Part shown: one piece after another, positions 9,050 to 18,238 of the stretch
How the letters are laid out: the number at the start of each line of letters is the position of its first letter
How positions within the stretch are numbered: the stretch's first letter is position 1
From: UBA4416 sp040386075
GTDB taxonomy: Bacteria > Bacteroidota > Bacteroidia > B-17B0 > Aurantibacillaceae
Reading direction: 5' to 3'
Assembly (NCBI GenBank): GCA_040386075.1
Contig: JAZKGE010000019.1
Span: 62,001 to 126,000, forward strand
Length of the DNA: 64,000 nt
The notes under the pieces: model-generated
Told to the model about the DNA's origin: nothing
The model's database searches: none
Seen by the model: only the letters and a program-made list of their open reading frames with translations
Made by a program: the position numbers and the translations under genes

Positions 9050-9721
9050 ATGCTTAAAAAATACAGACTTCCCATAATCACTGTGTTAGCAGTATTAGTT
9101 ATTGATCAATGTATAAAATTATACATCAAATCAAATTACCCTATCGGGGAAGTTTGCCGCATATTTGGCGACTGGAGCCGCATTACATTTACAGAGAATC
9201 CGGGAATGGCCTTTGGATTAGAGTTTGGCGGAGACTATGGGAAAATAGCCTTAAGCTTATTTCGTATCATAGCAGTATTTGCCGGCGCTTTTTATATTAA
9301 AAAAATTGTGAATGATGGGGAGCACAAAGGCTTCATAGTTTGTGTGTCTTTAATTCTGGCCGGTGCTTTAGGTAACATTCTGGATTCAGCCTTTTATGGC
9401 ATCATGTTTGGCGAAAGCACAGAATACCAGGTGGCAGAATTTATGCCGCAAGGCGGCGGTTATGCGCCTTTTCTAAAAGGTCAGGTGGTAGACATGTTCT
9501 ATTTTCCTATTTATGAAGGAAACTTCCCGTCGTGGTTGCCTATCTGGGGCGGAGAACATTTCGAATTCTTTAATGCTATATTTAATTTTGCTGATATGGC
9601 CATTTCTTTTGGAGTAGGTATCATCCTCGTATTTCAAACCAAATTCTTTAAACCTGCTGCAAAATCAGAAGAAAAGATTATTACAGAGGATCAGCCGATA
9701 AACGAATCTCCAAATCCATAG
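9050..9721 (+). CDS. lspA: Lipoprotein signal peptidase (SPase II)
   Basis: Membrane aspartyl protease that removes signal peptides from prolipoproteins. The 223-residue protein has four hydrophobic segments. The catalytic aspartates are Asp112 (GNILDSAFYG) and Asp182 (NFADMAIS), with the ENPGMAFG signature at about 50-57. It is longer than the usual 160-170 residues because about 50 residues are inserted between the two catalytic motifs (118-172), as is usual in Bacteroidota. The tail is hydrophilic. It stands between a lipoprotein gene, which would be a natural substrate, and porT. Confidence 0.95.
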   Translation: MLKKYRLPIITVLAVLVIDQCIKLYIKSNYPIGEVCRIFGDWSRITFTENPGMAFGLEFGGDYGKIALSLFRIIAVFAGAFYIKKIVNDGEHKGFIVCVSLILAGALGNILDSAFYGIMFGESTEYQVAEFMPQGGGYAPFLKGQVVDMFYFPIYEGNFPSWLPIWGGEHFEFFNAIFNFADMAISFGVGIILVFQTKFFKPAAKSEEKIITEDQPINESPNP

Positions 9722-9758
9722 TATAATAAAAGCTAATAAAATCCGTTTTCATAGTAAC

Positions 9759-10508
9759 TTGAAACAACTTTTATACATACTGTCCTTTATCCTGATCTGT
9801 TTTCAGGGAATAGCTCAACACAAAGAGGAGAGTGGGGTGAACCTACCTAAATTTTACAAGAACAAAATGCACTTTGGTTTTGCATTGGCTTATAACAAAA
9901 CAGATTTTCGCATCCATACCATTAAAAATTCAGCAATGCCTGATACTGTTATCGGAGGTGTTACCTATGGCATGAAAACCATTTACACAAAATCAGATCC
10001 TGGTTTTGCCCTGGGGATCATTTCAGATTTCAGGTTACATGAATATTTGCGTTTGCGATTTACGCCTAATATTAGTTTCGCATCAAGGAGTTTAGAATAC
10101 AAATTAGAAAACGCCAAACGTGATAGCATCAAAGAATATAAAAAAAGTGTAGAATCTACTTTTATTATTTTGCCCCTGGAGATCAAACTACAATCAAAAC
10201 GCTTAGATAATTTTGGAGCTTACGTCATACTTGGCGGTGGTTATACATTGGATCTGGTATCAAAAAAGAAAGCAACCACAACCGGCGCCAATCAGCTGGA
10301 TGATGCGGTACAACTAAAGCGGGATGATTTTTTCTTTAGTGGAGGTGCCGGTGTTGATTTTTATTTGCAATACTTTAAACTGGGATTAGAGGTTAAGATA
10401 CTGCAGGGCACAAAGAACCTGAAGCAACCACTCAATAATATATTTACAAATAGTATCGAAAAAGTAAACTCTAAAATGGTTATTTTTTCGGTCACCTTTG
10501 AAGGATAA
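9759..10508 (+). CDS. porT: PorT/SprT family outer membrane beta-barrel protein (T9SS component)
   Basis: A 249-residue protein with signal peptide MKQLLYILSFILICFQGIAQ and an eight-strand-like barrel pattern of alternating residues (FGFALAYNKTDFRI, LRLRFTPNISF, FGAYVILGGGYTLDL, FKLGLEVKILQG). The segment before and after LPKFYKNKMHFGF resembles PorT of Porphyromonas and SprT of Flavobacterium, needed for T9SS secretion. The coding sequence begins with TTG at 9759; no in-frame ATG precedes it. Three T9SS cargo proteins are encoded 11 kb away. Other porin-like barrel families are possible. Confidence 0.75.
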   Translation: MKQLLYILSFILICFQGIAQHKEESGVNLPKFYKNKMHFGFALAYNKTDFRIHTIKNSAMPDTVIGGVTYGMKTIYTKSDPGFALGIISDFRLHEYLRLRFTPNISFASRSLEYKLENAKRDSIKEYKKSVESTFIILPLEIKLQSKRLDNFGAYVILGGGYTLDLVSKKKATTTGANQLDDAVQLKRDDFFFSGGAGVDFYLQYFKLGLEVKILQGTKNLKQPLNNIFTNSIEKVNSKMVIFSVTFEG

Positions 10509-10629
10509 TTTGTTTTAAACTGAAGAATAAAAATCTTCCACATCATGAAATAGTCATGCACAAAAACAGTAATAAATTAGCATTGCATGACGTATTACAT
10601 ATGGCAGCTAAAAGTAATAATATCTGCAT

Positions 10630-12237
10630 ATGAAAAAAGAATTAAACCTGGCTGTTGCCGCACACATTGCTTATGATGAGCAATTATTAAAACAGGAAGT
10701 TGCAGAACAACTTTCTTTAAGATCTACAGATACTTTTTTTATCAAACCTCTGCGCCGCAGTATTGATGCCCGTTCACGAAACATTAAAGTTAATTTAAAA
10801 TTAGCTGTTTGGATCAATGAACCGGTAACGGATGACGAATTGGGAATTCAATACAATGATGTTTCAGGTTCTTCAAGATCAATTACAATTATTGGAGCAG
10901 GTCCTGCAGGTTTATATGCAGCCTTGCGTTGTTTAGAGATCGGGATCAAGCCAATTATTTTTGAAAGAGGAAAAGATGTGCAGGAACGAAGAAGAGACCT
11001 GGCTGCTATTAATAAAGAACATATTGTAAATCCCGAAAGTAATTATTGTTTTGGTGAAGGCGGTGCAGGAACTTACAGTGATGGTAAATTATATACACGT
11101 TCCAGTAAGCGCGGAGATATTGAACATATATTAAAGACCTTTGTTTTTCATGGGGCTGATGAGGTTATTTTAGTGGATGCTCATCCGCATATCGGAACCA
11201 ATAAATTGCCGAAGATCATTTCGAACATGCGCGAAACCATTTTAAAACATGGCGGCGAAATTCATTTCAATTCAAAGCTGACGGATATTAATTATAAAGA
11301 AGATAAAATTTCATCTGTTATTATTGAAAAATCTGTCGCTTCGAGCGAAGTCGAGAAGCAGACAATAGAACATATTTGTTCCCATGTGATATTAGCAACA
11401 GGTCATTCGGCCAGGGACATTTATGAGTTATTGGATCGTAAAAAAATTGCTATTGAAGCCAAACCTTTTGCACTGGGCGTTCGTGTAGAACACCCGCAGG
11501 AGTTCATTGATAAAATTCAATATAGTTGTCACACACACGATGAGGTAGTTTCGAAACGGGATTATTTACCGGCGTCTTCTTATAGTTTGGTCCACCAAGT
11601 ACAAGGTCACGGCGTGTATTCATTTTGCATGTGCCCGGGAGGTATTATTGCTCCTTGCGCAACCGCACAGGATGAAGTAGTGACGAATGGCTGGAGTCCT
11701 TCCAAAAGAAATAATCCCTATGCTAATAGTGGAATCGTCGTTGGATTGGAATTGATAGATTTTGAACCCTATAGAAAACATGGTGCATTAGCCGGATTGC
11801 AGTTGCAAAAAGAAATGGAACACCGTGCCTGGCAAATGGGTGGAAAAACACAAACAGCTCCTGCGCAAAACCTGCAGGATTTTGTGAACGGTAAATTAAG
11901 TTCAAATTTAGTAGACTGTTCATATCAACCCGGAACGAAGTCGGTGCAAATGACAGAAGTGCTGGGTAAAATGATCGGCTCAACGTTGCAACAAGGCTTT
12001 AAAGCATTCAATAATAAAATGCGGGGTTATGTGAGTAACGAAGCGATTATTGTAGGAGTTGAATCGCGTACGTCAACCCCGGTTCGTATTCCCCGAGATA
12101 AATTCACGCTGCAACATGTAGAACTGAAAAATTTATATCCCTGCGCCGAAGGTGCGGGTTATGCCGGAGGAATTGTAAGTGCTGCTATGGATGGCGTGAA
12201 TTGTGTAAATGCCATTAGCGAAGTCTACAATAAATAA
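10630..12237 (+). CDS. FAD-dependent dehydrogenase (COG2509-like)
   Basis: A 535-residue cytosolic flavoprotein. The FAD dinucleotide fold starts at IIGAGPAGLYAA (GAGPAG at 89-94) after an 80-residue N-terminal domain. NYCFGEGGAGTYSDGKLYTR and YSFCMCPGGIIAPCATAQDE are hallmarks of the uncharacterised COG2509 family; EGAGYAGGIVSAAMDG near the C-terminus closes the FAD site. The physiological substrate is not known. Codons 235-245 come from a palindromic repeat, adding a hydrophilic SVASSEVEKQT stretch. The gene is convergent with the NDH-2 gene; the stops are three bases apart. Confidence 0.85.
   Translation: MKKELNLAVAAHIAYDEQLLKQEVAEQLSLRSTDTFFIKPLRRSIDARSRNIKVNLKLAVWINEPVTDDELGIQYNDVSGSSRSITIIGAGPAGLYAALRCLEIGIKPIIFERGKDVQERRRDLAAINKEHIVNPESNYCFGEGGAGTYSDGKLYTRSSKRGDIEHILKTFVFHGADEVILVDAHPHIGTNKLPKIISNMRETILKHGGEIHFNSKLTDINYKEDKISSVIIEKSVASSEVEKQTIEHICSHVILATGHSARDIYELLDRKKIAIEAKPFALGVRVEHPQEFIDKIQYSCHTHDEVVSKRDYLPASSYSLVHQVQGHGVYSFCMCPGGIIAPCATAQDEVVTNGWSPSKRNNPYANSGIVVGLELIDFEPYRKHGALAGLQLQKEMEHRAWQMGGKTQTAPAQNLQDFVNGKLSSNLVDCSYQPGTKSVQMTEVLGKMIGSTLQQGFKAFNNKMRGYVSNEAIIVGVESRTSTPVRIPRDKFTLQHVELKNLYPCAEGAGYAGGIVSAAMDGVNCVNAISEVYNK
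11334..11364. repeat. Palindromic repeat inside a coding sequence
   Basis: A 31-bp segment with imperfect dyad symmetry. Its 21-base core CTTCGAGCGAAGTCGAGAAGC recurs exactly in the intergenic repeat at 39975-40000 and inverted, with small differences, at 40021-40048. It is in frame and encodes about 11 residues of the COG2509 protein. Confidence 0.85.
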
Positions 12238-12240
12238 GTT

Positions 12241-13497
12241 CTACAATTCCTTTTTGGTTTTCAGAATTAAGCGCAATGAAGAATCTTTCATGAAATAGTT
12301 CCACAGCCAGTTAAAAAATATCTGAAGTTTATTTCTTACGCTTAAGATCAGCATTAAATGCAGGAACATCCAGATGAACCATGCAATGTACCCATGAAAT
12401 TTTAAAAAAGGAAGATCTACTACGGCTTTATGTTTACCGATAGTAGCCATCGATCCAAGGTCTTTATATTCATATTCTTTTTGCTCTTTATTATTTAATA
12501 AACGCAAAAGATTATGAGCCAGATTCTTTCCCTGGTTGATGGCAACATTTGCCAGTTGAGGATGTGCTGTTGGATACTTAGGAGTTTCCATGTATGCGAT
12601 ATCGCCAATAGCATATATATTTTGTGTGCCTTGTATCTTGTTGTAACGGTCAACCTTATAACGGTTTTTTACAATATGTTCAGTAGCAATACCCTCAATA
12701 ATATTTCCTGTTACGCCTGCAGCCCAGATCAGATTAGAGGTTAAAATAGTTTCTCCTGTATTAAGCGTAGCTGTTTTTCCATCATAGTTAGTAACAAAGG
12801 TTTCTGTTTTAACTATCACGCCTAATTCTTCCAAATATTTTCGTGATGCTTTCTTTGCTTCATCACTCATACTGTTTAACGTGTTCTTGCTGCCTTCCAG
12901 TAATATGACCTTTAGTTTCGAAAAATCAATACGTGGATAATCCCTTGGCAAAATATGTTTTTTCATTTCCGAAAAAGCACCAGCTAACTCAACACCGGTA
13001 GGTCCTGCACCAACCAATACAATGTTCAATAATGCTTCGCGTTCGCCATCTGTTGAAGAAATAAATTTTTCGAAGCCCAGTAAAATATTGTTACGTATTT
13101 CAATGGATTCTTCCGTTGTTTTCATAGATAGGGCATGCTTTTCTATTTCCTTATTACCAAAGAAATTGGTTTTACATCCTGTTGCAATAATAAGATAATC
13201 ATAACCAAAGTTGCCGCAGGTTGTAATGATGGTATTTGATGAGGGAACGATCTTCGTAACCTCTCCCAAACGAATTTCTATATTCTTTGATTTTTGAAAG
13301 ACTTTTCGGAATGGGAAAGAAATGTTCGAAGGCTCTAACCTTGCACAAGCTACCTGGTAATATAAAGGCTGGAACTGGTGATGGTTTTGTTTGTCGATCA
13401 GCAAGACTTCAAAGTCTGACCGGTTAAGTAATTTTGCTACATGTAGTCCGGCAAAGCCTCCGCCGACTAAAACAACCTTCTTTTTTCTACGTTCCAT
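12241..13497 (-). CDS. ndh: Type II NADH dehydrogenase (NDH-2)
   Basis: Non-proton-pumping NADH:quinone oxidoreductase of 418 residues, bound to the cytoplasmic face of the membrane. Two Rossmann motifs are visible: VGGGFAGL (11-18) for FAD and VGAGPTGVELAG for NADH. The quinone-side segment NIYAIGDIAY is present. The C-terminus (HGYIAWFIWMFLHLM and following) is the hydrophobic/amphipathic membrane anchor typical of the family. It is upstream of hemJ on the same strand order but separated by 45 bases, so the two may be co-transcribed (hemJ first). Confidence 0.92.
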   Translation of the reverse strand: MERRKKKVVLVGGGFAGLHVAKLLNRSDFEVLLIDKQNHHQFQPLYYQVACARLEPSNISFPFRKVFQKSKNIEIRLGEVTKIVPSSNTIITTCGNFGYDYLIIATGCKTNFFGNKEIEKHALSMKTTEESIEIRNNILLGFEKFISSTDGEREALLNIVLVGAGPTGVELAGAFSEMKKHILPRDYPRIDFSKLKVILLEGSKNTLNSMSDEAKKASRKYLEELGVIVKTETFVTNYDGKTATLNTGETILTSNLIWAAGVTGNIIEGIATEHIVKNRYKVDRYNKIQGTQNIYAIGDIAYMETPKYPTAHPQLANVAINQGKNLAHNLLRLLNNKEQKEYEYKDLGSMATIGKHKAVVDLPFLKFHGYIAWFIWMFLHLMLILSVRNKLQIFFNWLWNYFMKDSSLRLILKTKKEL

Positions 13498-13542
13498 AGT
13501 ATAATAATTATAAAATCAGAACGATGCTTTAATTACAGATCT

Positions 13543-14136
13543 TTATACAGCATCCTGATCTTTATTTTCTTTTTCTTTCATGGTTTTGCGTTGTCTTTTA
13601 TAAATATACACACCTCCCATAAGCAATGCGGCAAACATAAACAAACCTAACATTCCCCACACTAATCCACTGGAGGATTTCACAATAACCAAGAACACTA
13701 TTCCAACAAGCAAAACTGTTGCCAGCTCATTAAATAGTCTCAGTTTAAAGGATGAAAATTTGTAGATACCGGCAGTTTGTTGTTGAAATATCATGTGGCA
13801 CTGTAAATGATACAGGATCAAAATACCCACGCAAACCAATTTTAGCCACATCCAGGGCTGGGATAATAAAACAGAGTTTTCGTACAACATCCAGCTACCA
13901 AAAATGACAGTACCTATCGCAGCAGGCCAGGTAATAATGTACCACAGCTTTTTTTGCATATGTAATAACTGTGTTGTTAAGATAGTGCGGGCAGGCTCTT
14001 CTTTTTCGTTAGCTTCTTTGGTGTAAATAAAGAGTCGTACTATATAAAATAAGCCGGCAAACCAGCAAACCACAAAAACAACATGAAGGGCTTTGATATA
14101 TAGATAATCCATGCCAATATAACTTATTGGCATCAA
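13543..14136 (-). CDS. hemJ: Protoporphyrinogen IX oxidase HemJ
   Basis: Membrane haem-biosynthesis enzyme that oxidises protoporphyrinogen IX to protoporphyrin IX. The 197-residue protein has the family start YLYIKALHVVFVVCWFAGLFYIVRLFIY with the conserved His of the first helix and the following Arg. Five hydrophobic helices are seen; the family usually has four, so the last segment (GMLGLFMFAALLMGGVYIY) plus the Lys-rich tail is an addition. The start could also be Met9 (MDYLYIKALH). It lies just upstream of ndh in the same direction, consistent with a respiratory or haem theme. Confidence 0.87.
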   Translation of the reverse strand: MMPISYIGMDYLYIKALHVVFVVCWFAGLFYIVRLFIYTKEANEKEEPARTILTTQLLHMQKKLWYIITWPAAIGTVIFGSWMLYENSVLLSQPWMWLKLVCVGILILYHLQCHMIFQQQTAGIYKFSSFKLRLFNELATVLLVGIVFLVIVKSSSGLVWGMLGLFMFAALLMGGVYIYKRQRKTMKEKENKDQDAV

Positions 14137-14197
14137 AGGTACTGTTTATATATTGAAAAGAAAGGTAACCGGGCCTTAAAAAATTATTTTTTCAGAC

Positions 14198-15871
14198 CTA
14201 TTTTTCCTGCAAATAAGAGCATTTTTCGTTGATGTAGATAAACACTTTTAAGGGTTCCGGCAGCACTACAAATTGCTCTTTTTGTGTAGGCGTAATATAA
14301 AAAGTTGTTTTCCCCTGGCGCACTTCTACCGGCGTTGTAAAGCCATCTACTACCCTTTCGAAATGGTAAACCAGCACATCTCTTCCGCTTCTCTCGTCGT
14401 GATCAAACCGCCACTTGAGCAAAGGCGATTCACGACGATACAAATACTGTTGAAAAAACACATTCAGATCTTTCCCCGTGATAGTATTGGCCATATCTAT
14501 AAAATTTTGAGTAGTAGCACTTTTATAACAGTAGGTTTTAAAAAACGTCCTGATGAGTTTAAAAAACAGGGTATCATTGTCAACATGATTTCGCAGAGAA
14601 TGCATCATTGCAGAACCTTTAACGTAAGGGTCACCATCTTTATAGTTCCAATAATAAACACCTGCAGGCCCAATTACCGGTTTTTTATTCATCACCGTAA
14701 TGTGTGTATAGCTAATATAATCGAGATAAGCTTTATAACCCTTTGTTTTTTCTATATATAAAGCTTCTGCGTAAGTGGCCATACCTTCATGTATCCACAC
14801 ATCTGCAAAATCTGCAACAGATACTGCATTTCCCCACCATTCGTGAGCGGTTTCATGAAGCACGATGTAATCATAACGTTCACCTTGTTCGTTTTTATAG
14901 CCGTTACCGTAAGCAATAGCGGTTTGGTGTTCCATACCCGCAAAGGGACTTTCTACCAACTTGTAATTGTCCTTTACCCAGGGATATTTGCCAAATAAGT
15001 TTTCGTAAACATGCAGGATGCTATCCACTTGTAAAAAATGTGTTTTTGCTTTTTCAGAATTTTCGGGCAATACATAGTAACGAAGCATCATTGTTTCACC
15101 ATCAATGCAGCTGTAAGCTTTTTCTATCAGTTTATAATCGCCAATATAAAACGTAATGTTGTATGGATTCACAGGATAAGAAGTTTTCCAGGAATATGTT
15201 TTCTTACTGCCAAGATCTGTTACGCCCGTAAGATTACCATTAGATACACCAATTAAATGAGAAGGTACAGTTAAATGTACAGCTACACTATCCGGTTCAT
15301 CACCTAAATACGTTTTCACGGGCAACCAGGTTTGAGCACCTTCGCCTTCGCACGCAACACTCACAAAAGGATTGTCATTTTTGTCTCTTTTCCAAACCAG
15401 GCCACCTTCCCATGGCGGACGCTTGGCTTGTTTAGGTTTTCCGTGATAGTAAACCGTGAGGTGTTGATTAGGTGTTTCTGAGATCAGATCAATAAATACG
15501 GCAGTATATTTTCTGGTATATTTTAGCTGTTTATGATCCTGAGTAATAGAGTCTATTACTAATACTTCATCCAGATCGAGCTGTATGGTTTTGCTGGCAG
15601 TAACTAATGTAAATGCCGTTGTTACATAACCGCCAACACTTTTTTTATCCATATCAAAATTCAAATGAATATCATAAAATGCTACATCAAAGCAAGAACG
15701 TACGCTGCTATTATAACCCATTAAGGAATCTTTTAATGTGAAAGCAGGAATTTTTGAAGCGTGTTTTGGTGTTTTGTTACTAAAGTTTATACCCATCGAC
15801 ATGCATCCTGCAAAGAAGAGGATGCATATTAAACAAAAAAATATTGAAACTAATCTACCACTCATAAACAC
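14198..15871 (-). CDS. M1 family metallopeptidase, lipoprotein
   Basis: Zinc aminopeptidase-like protein of 557 residues. The gluzincin site HETAHEWWGN gives His339, Glu340, His343, and the third zinc ligand is Glu362 in WIHEGMATYAEA, with the exact 18-residue spacing of M1 enzymes. The substrate-binding GAMEN motif is replaced by AGMEHQ at 311-316. A lipobox FFAGC places Cys23 as the lipidated residue, so it is likely periplasmic or at the outer membrane. The N-terminal beta domain (60-240) is as in M1 aminopeptidases; the helical C-terminal domain is shortened. Start could be Met1 or Met3. Confidence 0.9.
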   Translation of the reverse strand: MFMSGRLVSIFFCLICILFFAGCMSMGINFSNKTPKHASKIPAFTLKDSLMGYNSSVRSCFDVAFYDIHLNFDMDKKSVGGYVTTAFTLVTASKTIQLDLDEVLVIDSITQDHKQLKYTRKYTAVFIDLISETPNQHLTVYYHGKPKQAKRPPWEGGLVWKRDKNDNPFVSVACEGEGAQTWLPVKTYLGDEPDSVAVHLTVPSHLIGVSNGNLTGVTDLGSKKTYSWKTSYPVNPYNITFYIGDYKLIEKAYSCIDGETMMLRYYVLPENSEKAKTHFLQVDSILHVYENLFGKYPWVKDNYKLVESPFAGMEHQTAIAYGNGYKNEQGERYDYIVLHETAHEWWGNAVSVADFADVWIHEGMATYAEALYIEKTKGYKAYLDYISYTHITVMNKKPVIGPAGVYYWNYKDGDPYVKGSAMMHSLRNHVDNDTLFFKLIRTFFKTYCYKSATTQNFIDMANTITGKDLNVFFQQYLYRRESPLLKWRFDHDERSGRDVLVYHFERVVDGFTTPVEVRQGKTTFYITPTQKEQFVVLPEPLKVFIYINEKCSYLQEK

Positions 15872-15908
15872 TCAAAAAAAATACCTGTTTTATTTGGTTT
15901 AAAGGTAG

Positions 15909-15916
15909 TATTTTTG
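15909..15916 (+). promoter_or_regulatory. -7 promoter box (thioesterase gene)
   Basis: TATTTTTG matches the Bacteroidota -7 consensus TAnnTTTG and lies 19 bases before the start codon at 15936. I see no good -33 TTTG at the standard distance, only one 12 bases upstream. Confidence 0.45.
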
Positions 15917-15935
15917 AGCCATACAAAATAAAACT

Positions 15936-16460
15936 ATGAACGCACTAAAAGGAAAAACACCTCAGGAATCGTTTACCGTTAACACGGAAGTGGTAATGCC
16001 AAATGACACTAATCATATTGGGAACTTATTTGGAGGAAAGTTGTTGCAATGGATGGATATTACCTCGGCCATAGCAGCTGGGAGGCATTGTAACCGAGTG
16101 GTAGTAACAGCATCCATTAACCATGTGTCCTTTGATAATCCCATTAAGCAGAATAGTGTGGTAACTTTAGAAGCTAAAGTTTCCCGTGCTTTTACAAGTA
16201 GTATGGAAGTTCACATCGATGTGTTTGTAGAAGACCGGATCACCGGCAAAAAAACCAAATGTAATGAGGCTATTTTTACTTTTGTAGCTATCGATCAAAA
16301 CGGAGCGCCATTACCTGTGCCACCGGTTATTCCTGAAACGGAAGAAGAGAAAAAACGCTATGAGGGAGCATTACGTCGCCGTCAGTTATCGCTGATACTA
16401 GGTGGCAGAATGAAACCGGATGATGCTACAGAGCTAAAAGCATTATTTATGAAAGACTAA
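15936..16460 (+). CDS. Acyl-CoA thioesterase (YciA/BACH hotdog family)
   Basis: Hydrolyses acyl-CoA thioesters. The 174-residue protein is one hotdog domain: MPNDTNHIGNLFGGKLLQWM contains the conserved Asn and Gly-Gly of the central helix, and the catalytic Asp is expected in WMDITSAIAA. VTASINHVSFDNPIK and CNEAIFTFVAID are typical of the YciA/cytosolic acyl-CoA hydrolase group. The C-terminal 40 residues are charged. It is divergent from the M1 peptidase gene and its end overlaps the end of the glycosyltransferase gene by four bases. Confidence 0.9.
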   Translation: MNALKGKTPQESFTVNTEVVMPNDTNHIGNLFGGKLLQWMDITSAIAAGRHCNRVVVTASINHVSFDNPIKQNSVVTLEAKVSRAFTSSMEVHIDVFVEDRITGKKTKCNEAIFTFVAIDQNGAPLPVPPVIPETEEEKKRYEGALRRRQLSLILGGRMKPDDATELKALFMKD

Positions 16461-17419
16461 AAGCTTACTTTACTAAAATCAATATCATTCATACATTTAA
16501 AGTGCCCTTTTGGGCATTTTTTGTATCCTAATTTTGAGCATGGACGACAGGATAATCCTTTTACCTCCAATATGTGTGAATTATTTCCAGCTAAATATGG
16601 ACCCATACCAAATTCGGGAATGGTATTCCCCCACACAGAGATAATATCTTTTTTATAAGCCGCTGCAATGTGCATTAAGCCAGTATCGGAAGTAATAATG
16701 GTTTGCCCTTGTTGAATAATAGATGCTGATTGATTAACAGAGATCTTACCACATAAATTAGTTACCTTATCAGGAAAAACTTTATGAACTTCTTCAGCAA
16801 TAGTAGCATCTTCTGGGCCACCAAGTAACACCAAAGGCAATGAACTTTGCTTACAGGCTTCCAGTAATTTATTTAAAGGAATACGCTTGGTGTAATAAGA
16901 ACCGCCCGCTACCAGTACATTGTAACCATTATGAAAGGTAGGTGGCAAAAACGATTCGATATTGACCTTGTCTTTTTCTGCAATAAAATGATCCAGCCCT
17001 TTTTGATCATTTATCACGCCCAATTCCTTAACCGTTTCAAAATAGCGGTCAACTATGTGTTGAGCAGGTAATTTATTTATTTTGAAGTTAACGATCAAAA
17101 ATTTTTCCCAGTTTAATTTATTGAATGAGAAAGATCTTTTACCCAGTGCCGATTTTAGTTTAAATGTTCGGTAGTTATGGTGCAGATCGATGATATAGTC
17201 ATAATTCTCTTCTTTTAATTGTGGGATAATCTCAGACAATGATTCTTGAATCGTATAAAATTTGTCTACATAAGGATTATGTTCAACAATACTGATGAAT
17301 TTTTGTTTGGTAATAAAGTGGAGCTCAACGCCTTTTACCTGTTGTTTAATGCATCGCAAAACAGGCGTTGTTAAAACAATATCGCCAATGGAGCTAAAAC
17401 GGATAATTAAAATTTTCAC
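16457..17419 (-). CDS. Glycosyltransferase family 9 (heptosyltransferase-like)
   Basis: Predicted LPS-core heptosyltransferase, 320 residues. I chose the GTG at 17419 because it yields the canonical N-terminus (M)KILIIRFSSIGDIVLTTPVLR; a longer reading from 17497 would add 26 unconserved residues and run over the promoter and start of tatD. The C-terminal nucleotide-sugar part has SDTGLMHIAAAYKKDIISVWG, the GT9 signature, and a Cys-rich end (LSCRPCSKLGYKKCP). The ADP-heptose epimerase gene lies 2.3 kb away, supporting a heptose substrate. Confidence 0.87.
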   Translation of the reverse strand: MKILIIRFSSIGDIVLTTPVLRCIKQQVKGVELHFITKQKFISIVEHNPYVDKFYTIQESLSEIIPQLKEENYDYIIDLHHNYRTFKLKSALGKRSFSFNKLNWEKFLIVNFKINKLPAQHIVDRYFETVKELGVINDQKGLDHFIAEKDKVNIESFLPPTFHNGYNVLVAGGSYYTKRIPLNKLLEACKQSSLPLVLLGGPEDATIAEEVHKVFPDKVTNLCGKISVNQSASIIQQGQTIITSDTGLMHIAAAYKKDIISVWGNTIPEFGMGPYLAGNNSHILEVKGLSCRPCSKLGYKKCPKGHFKCMNDIDFSKVSF

Positions 17420-17446
17420 ACGTATAATTAAAGATGCGTATCTTTG
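17413..17446 (+). promoter_or_regulatory. Promoter of tatD
   Basis: A perfect -7 box TATCTTTG (17439-17446) sits 27 bases before the ATG at 17474. The weak -33-like TTTTC at 17413-17417 is 21 bases upstream and overlaps the first codon of the divergent glycosyltransferase gene. Confidence 0.55.
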
Positions 17447-17473
17447 TAGTAGCAAAAATACAATTTTTATTGA

Positions 17474-18238
17474 ATGTTTATAGACACACATACGCACCTT
17501 TATTCTGAAGAATTTGATGCCGATCGTTACGATAAGATCAACGAAGCGATATCTAAATCTGTAGGTAAATTTTATATGCCAAATGTTGATAGTAGTACTA
17601 TTGAAGGGATGTTAAAGCTGGAAGTGCATTTCCCTGATCAGTGTTTTCCGATGATGGGCTTGCACCCATGCTCCGTAAAAGAAAATTACAGGGAAGAACT
17701 GGACATTGTTAAAAAGTGGCTCGACCTGAGACGTTTTTCCGCTATCGGCGAAATCGGCATCGACCTGTACTGGGATAAAACATTCATTAAAGAACAAACA
17801 CTTGCTTTTAGAGAACAAATTTATTGGGCCTTGGAATATAATTACACCATTGTTATTCATTGTCGCAATGCTTTTGATGAGATATTCTCTATTTTAAAAT
17901 CATATGATAAACTACCTAAAGGTATTTTTCATTGTTTCAGTGGCGATTTTATTCAGGCAGAGAAGATATTATCCCTTGGGAATTTTAAATTAGGGATTGG
18001 TGGTGTAGTTACTTTCAAAAATTCGGGCTTGGATAAAGTAGTTGAACAAATACCTTTACATGATCTGGTTTTGGAAACCGATGCACCTTATTTAGCGCCT
18101 GTGCCGTATCGTGGCAAACGCAATGAAAGCGCTTACATTCCGTTAATTGCTCAAAAGATTGCGGAGATTAAAAACATATCGGTTGAAGAAGTAGCAAAAG
18201 TTACAACTGAGAATGCCATTGAGATTTTTGAAAACTAA
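17474..18238 (+). CDS. tatD: TatD family metal-dependent hydrolase / DNase
   Basis: A 254-residue TIM-barrel metallohydrolase. Metal-site motifs are in order: HTHL (His6, His8), AIGEIGIDLYW (bridging Glu), VIHCRNAFDE, IFHCFSGD and LETDAPYLAP. This is the full TatD set and length. Family members are 3'-5' exonucleases acting in DNA repair or RNA turnover. The UbiA-like gene begins 26 bases before its stop in another frame, so the two are co-transcribed. Confidence 0.93.
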   Translation: MFIDTHTHLYSEEFDADRYDKINEAISKSVGKFYMPNVDSSTIEGMLKLEVHFPDQCFPMMGLHPCSVKENYREELDIVKKWLDLRRFSAIGEIGIDLYWDKTFIKEQTLAFREQIYWALEYNYTIVIHCRNAFDEIFSILKSYDKLPKGIFHCFSGDFIQAEKILSLGNFKLGIGGVVTFKNSGLDKVVEQIPLHDLVLETDAPYLAPVPYRGKRNESAYIPLIAQKIAEIKNISVEEVAKVTTENAIEIFEN

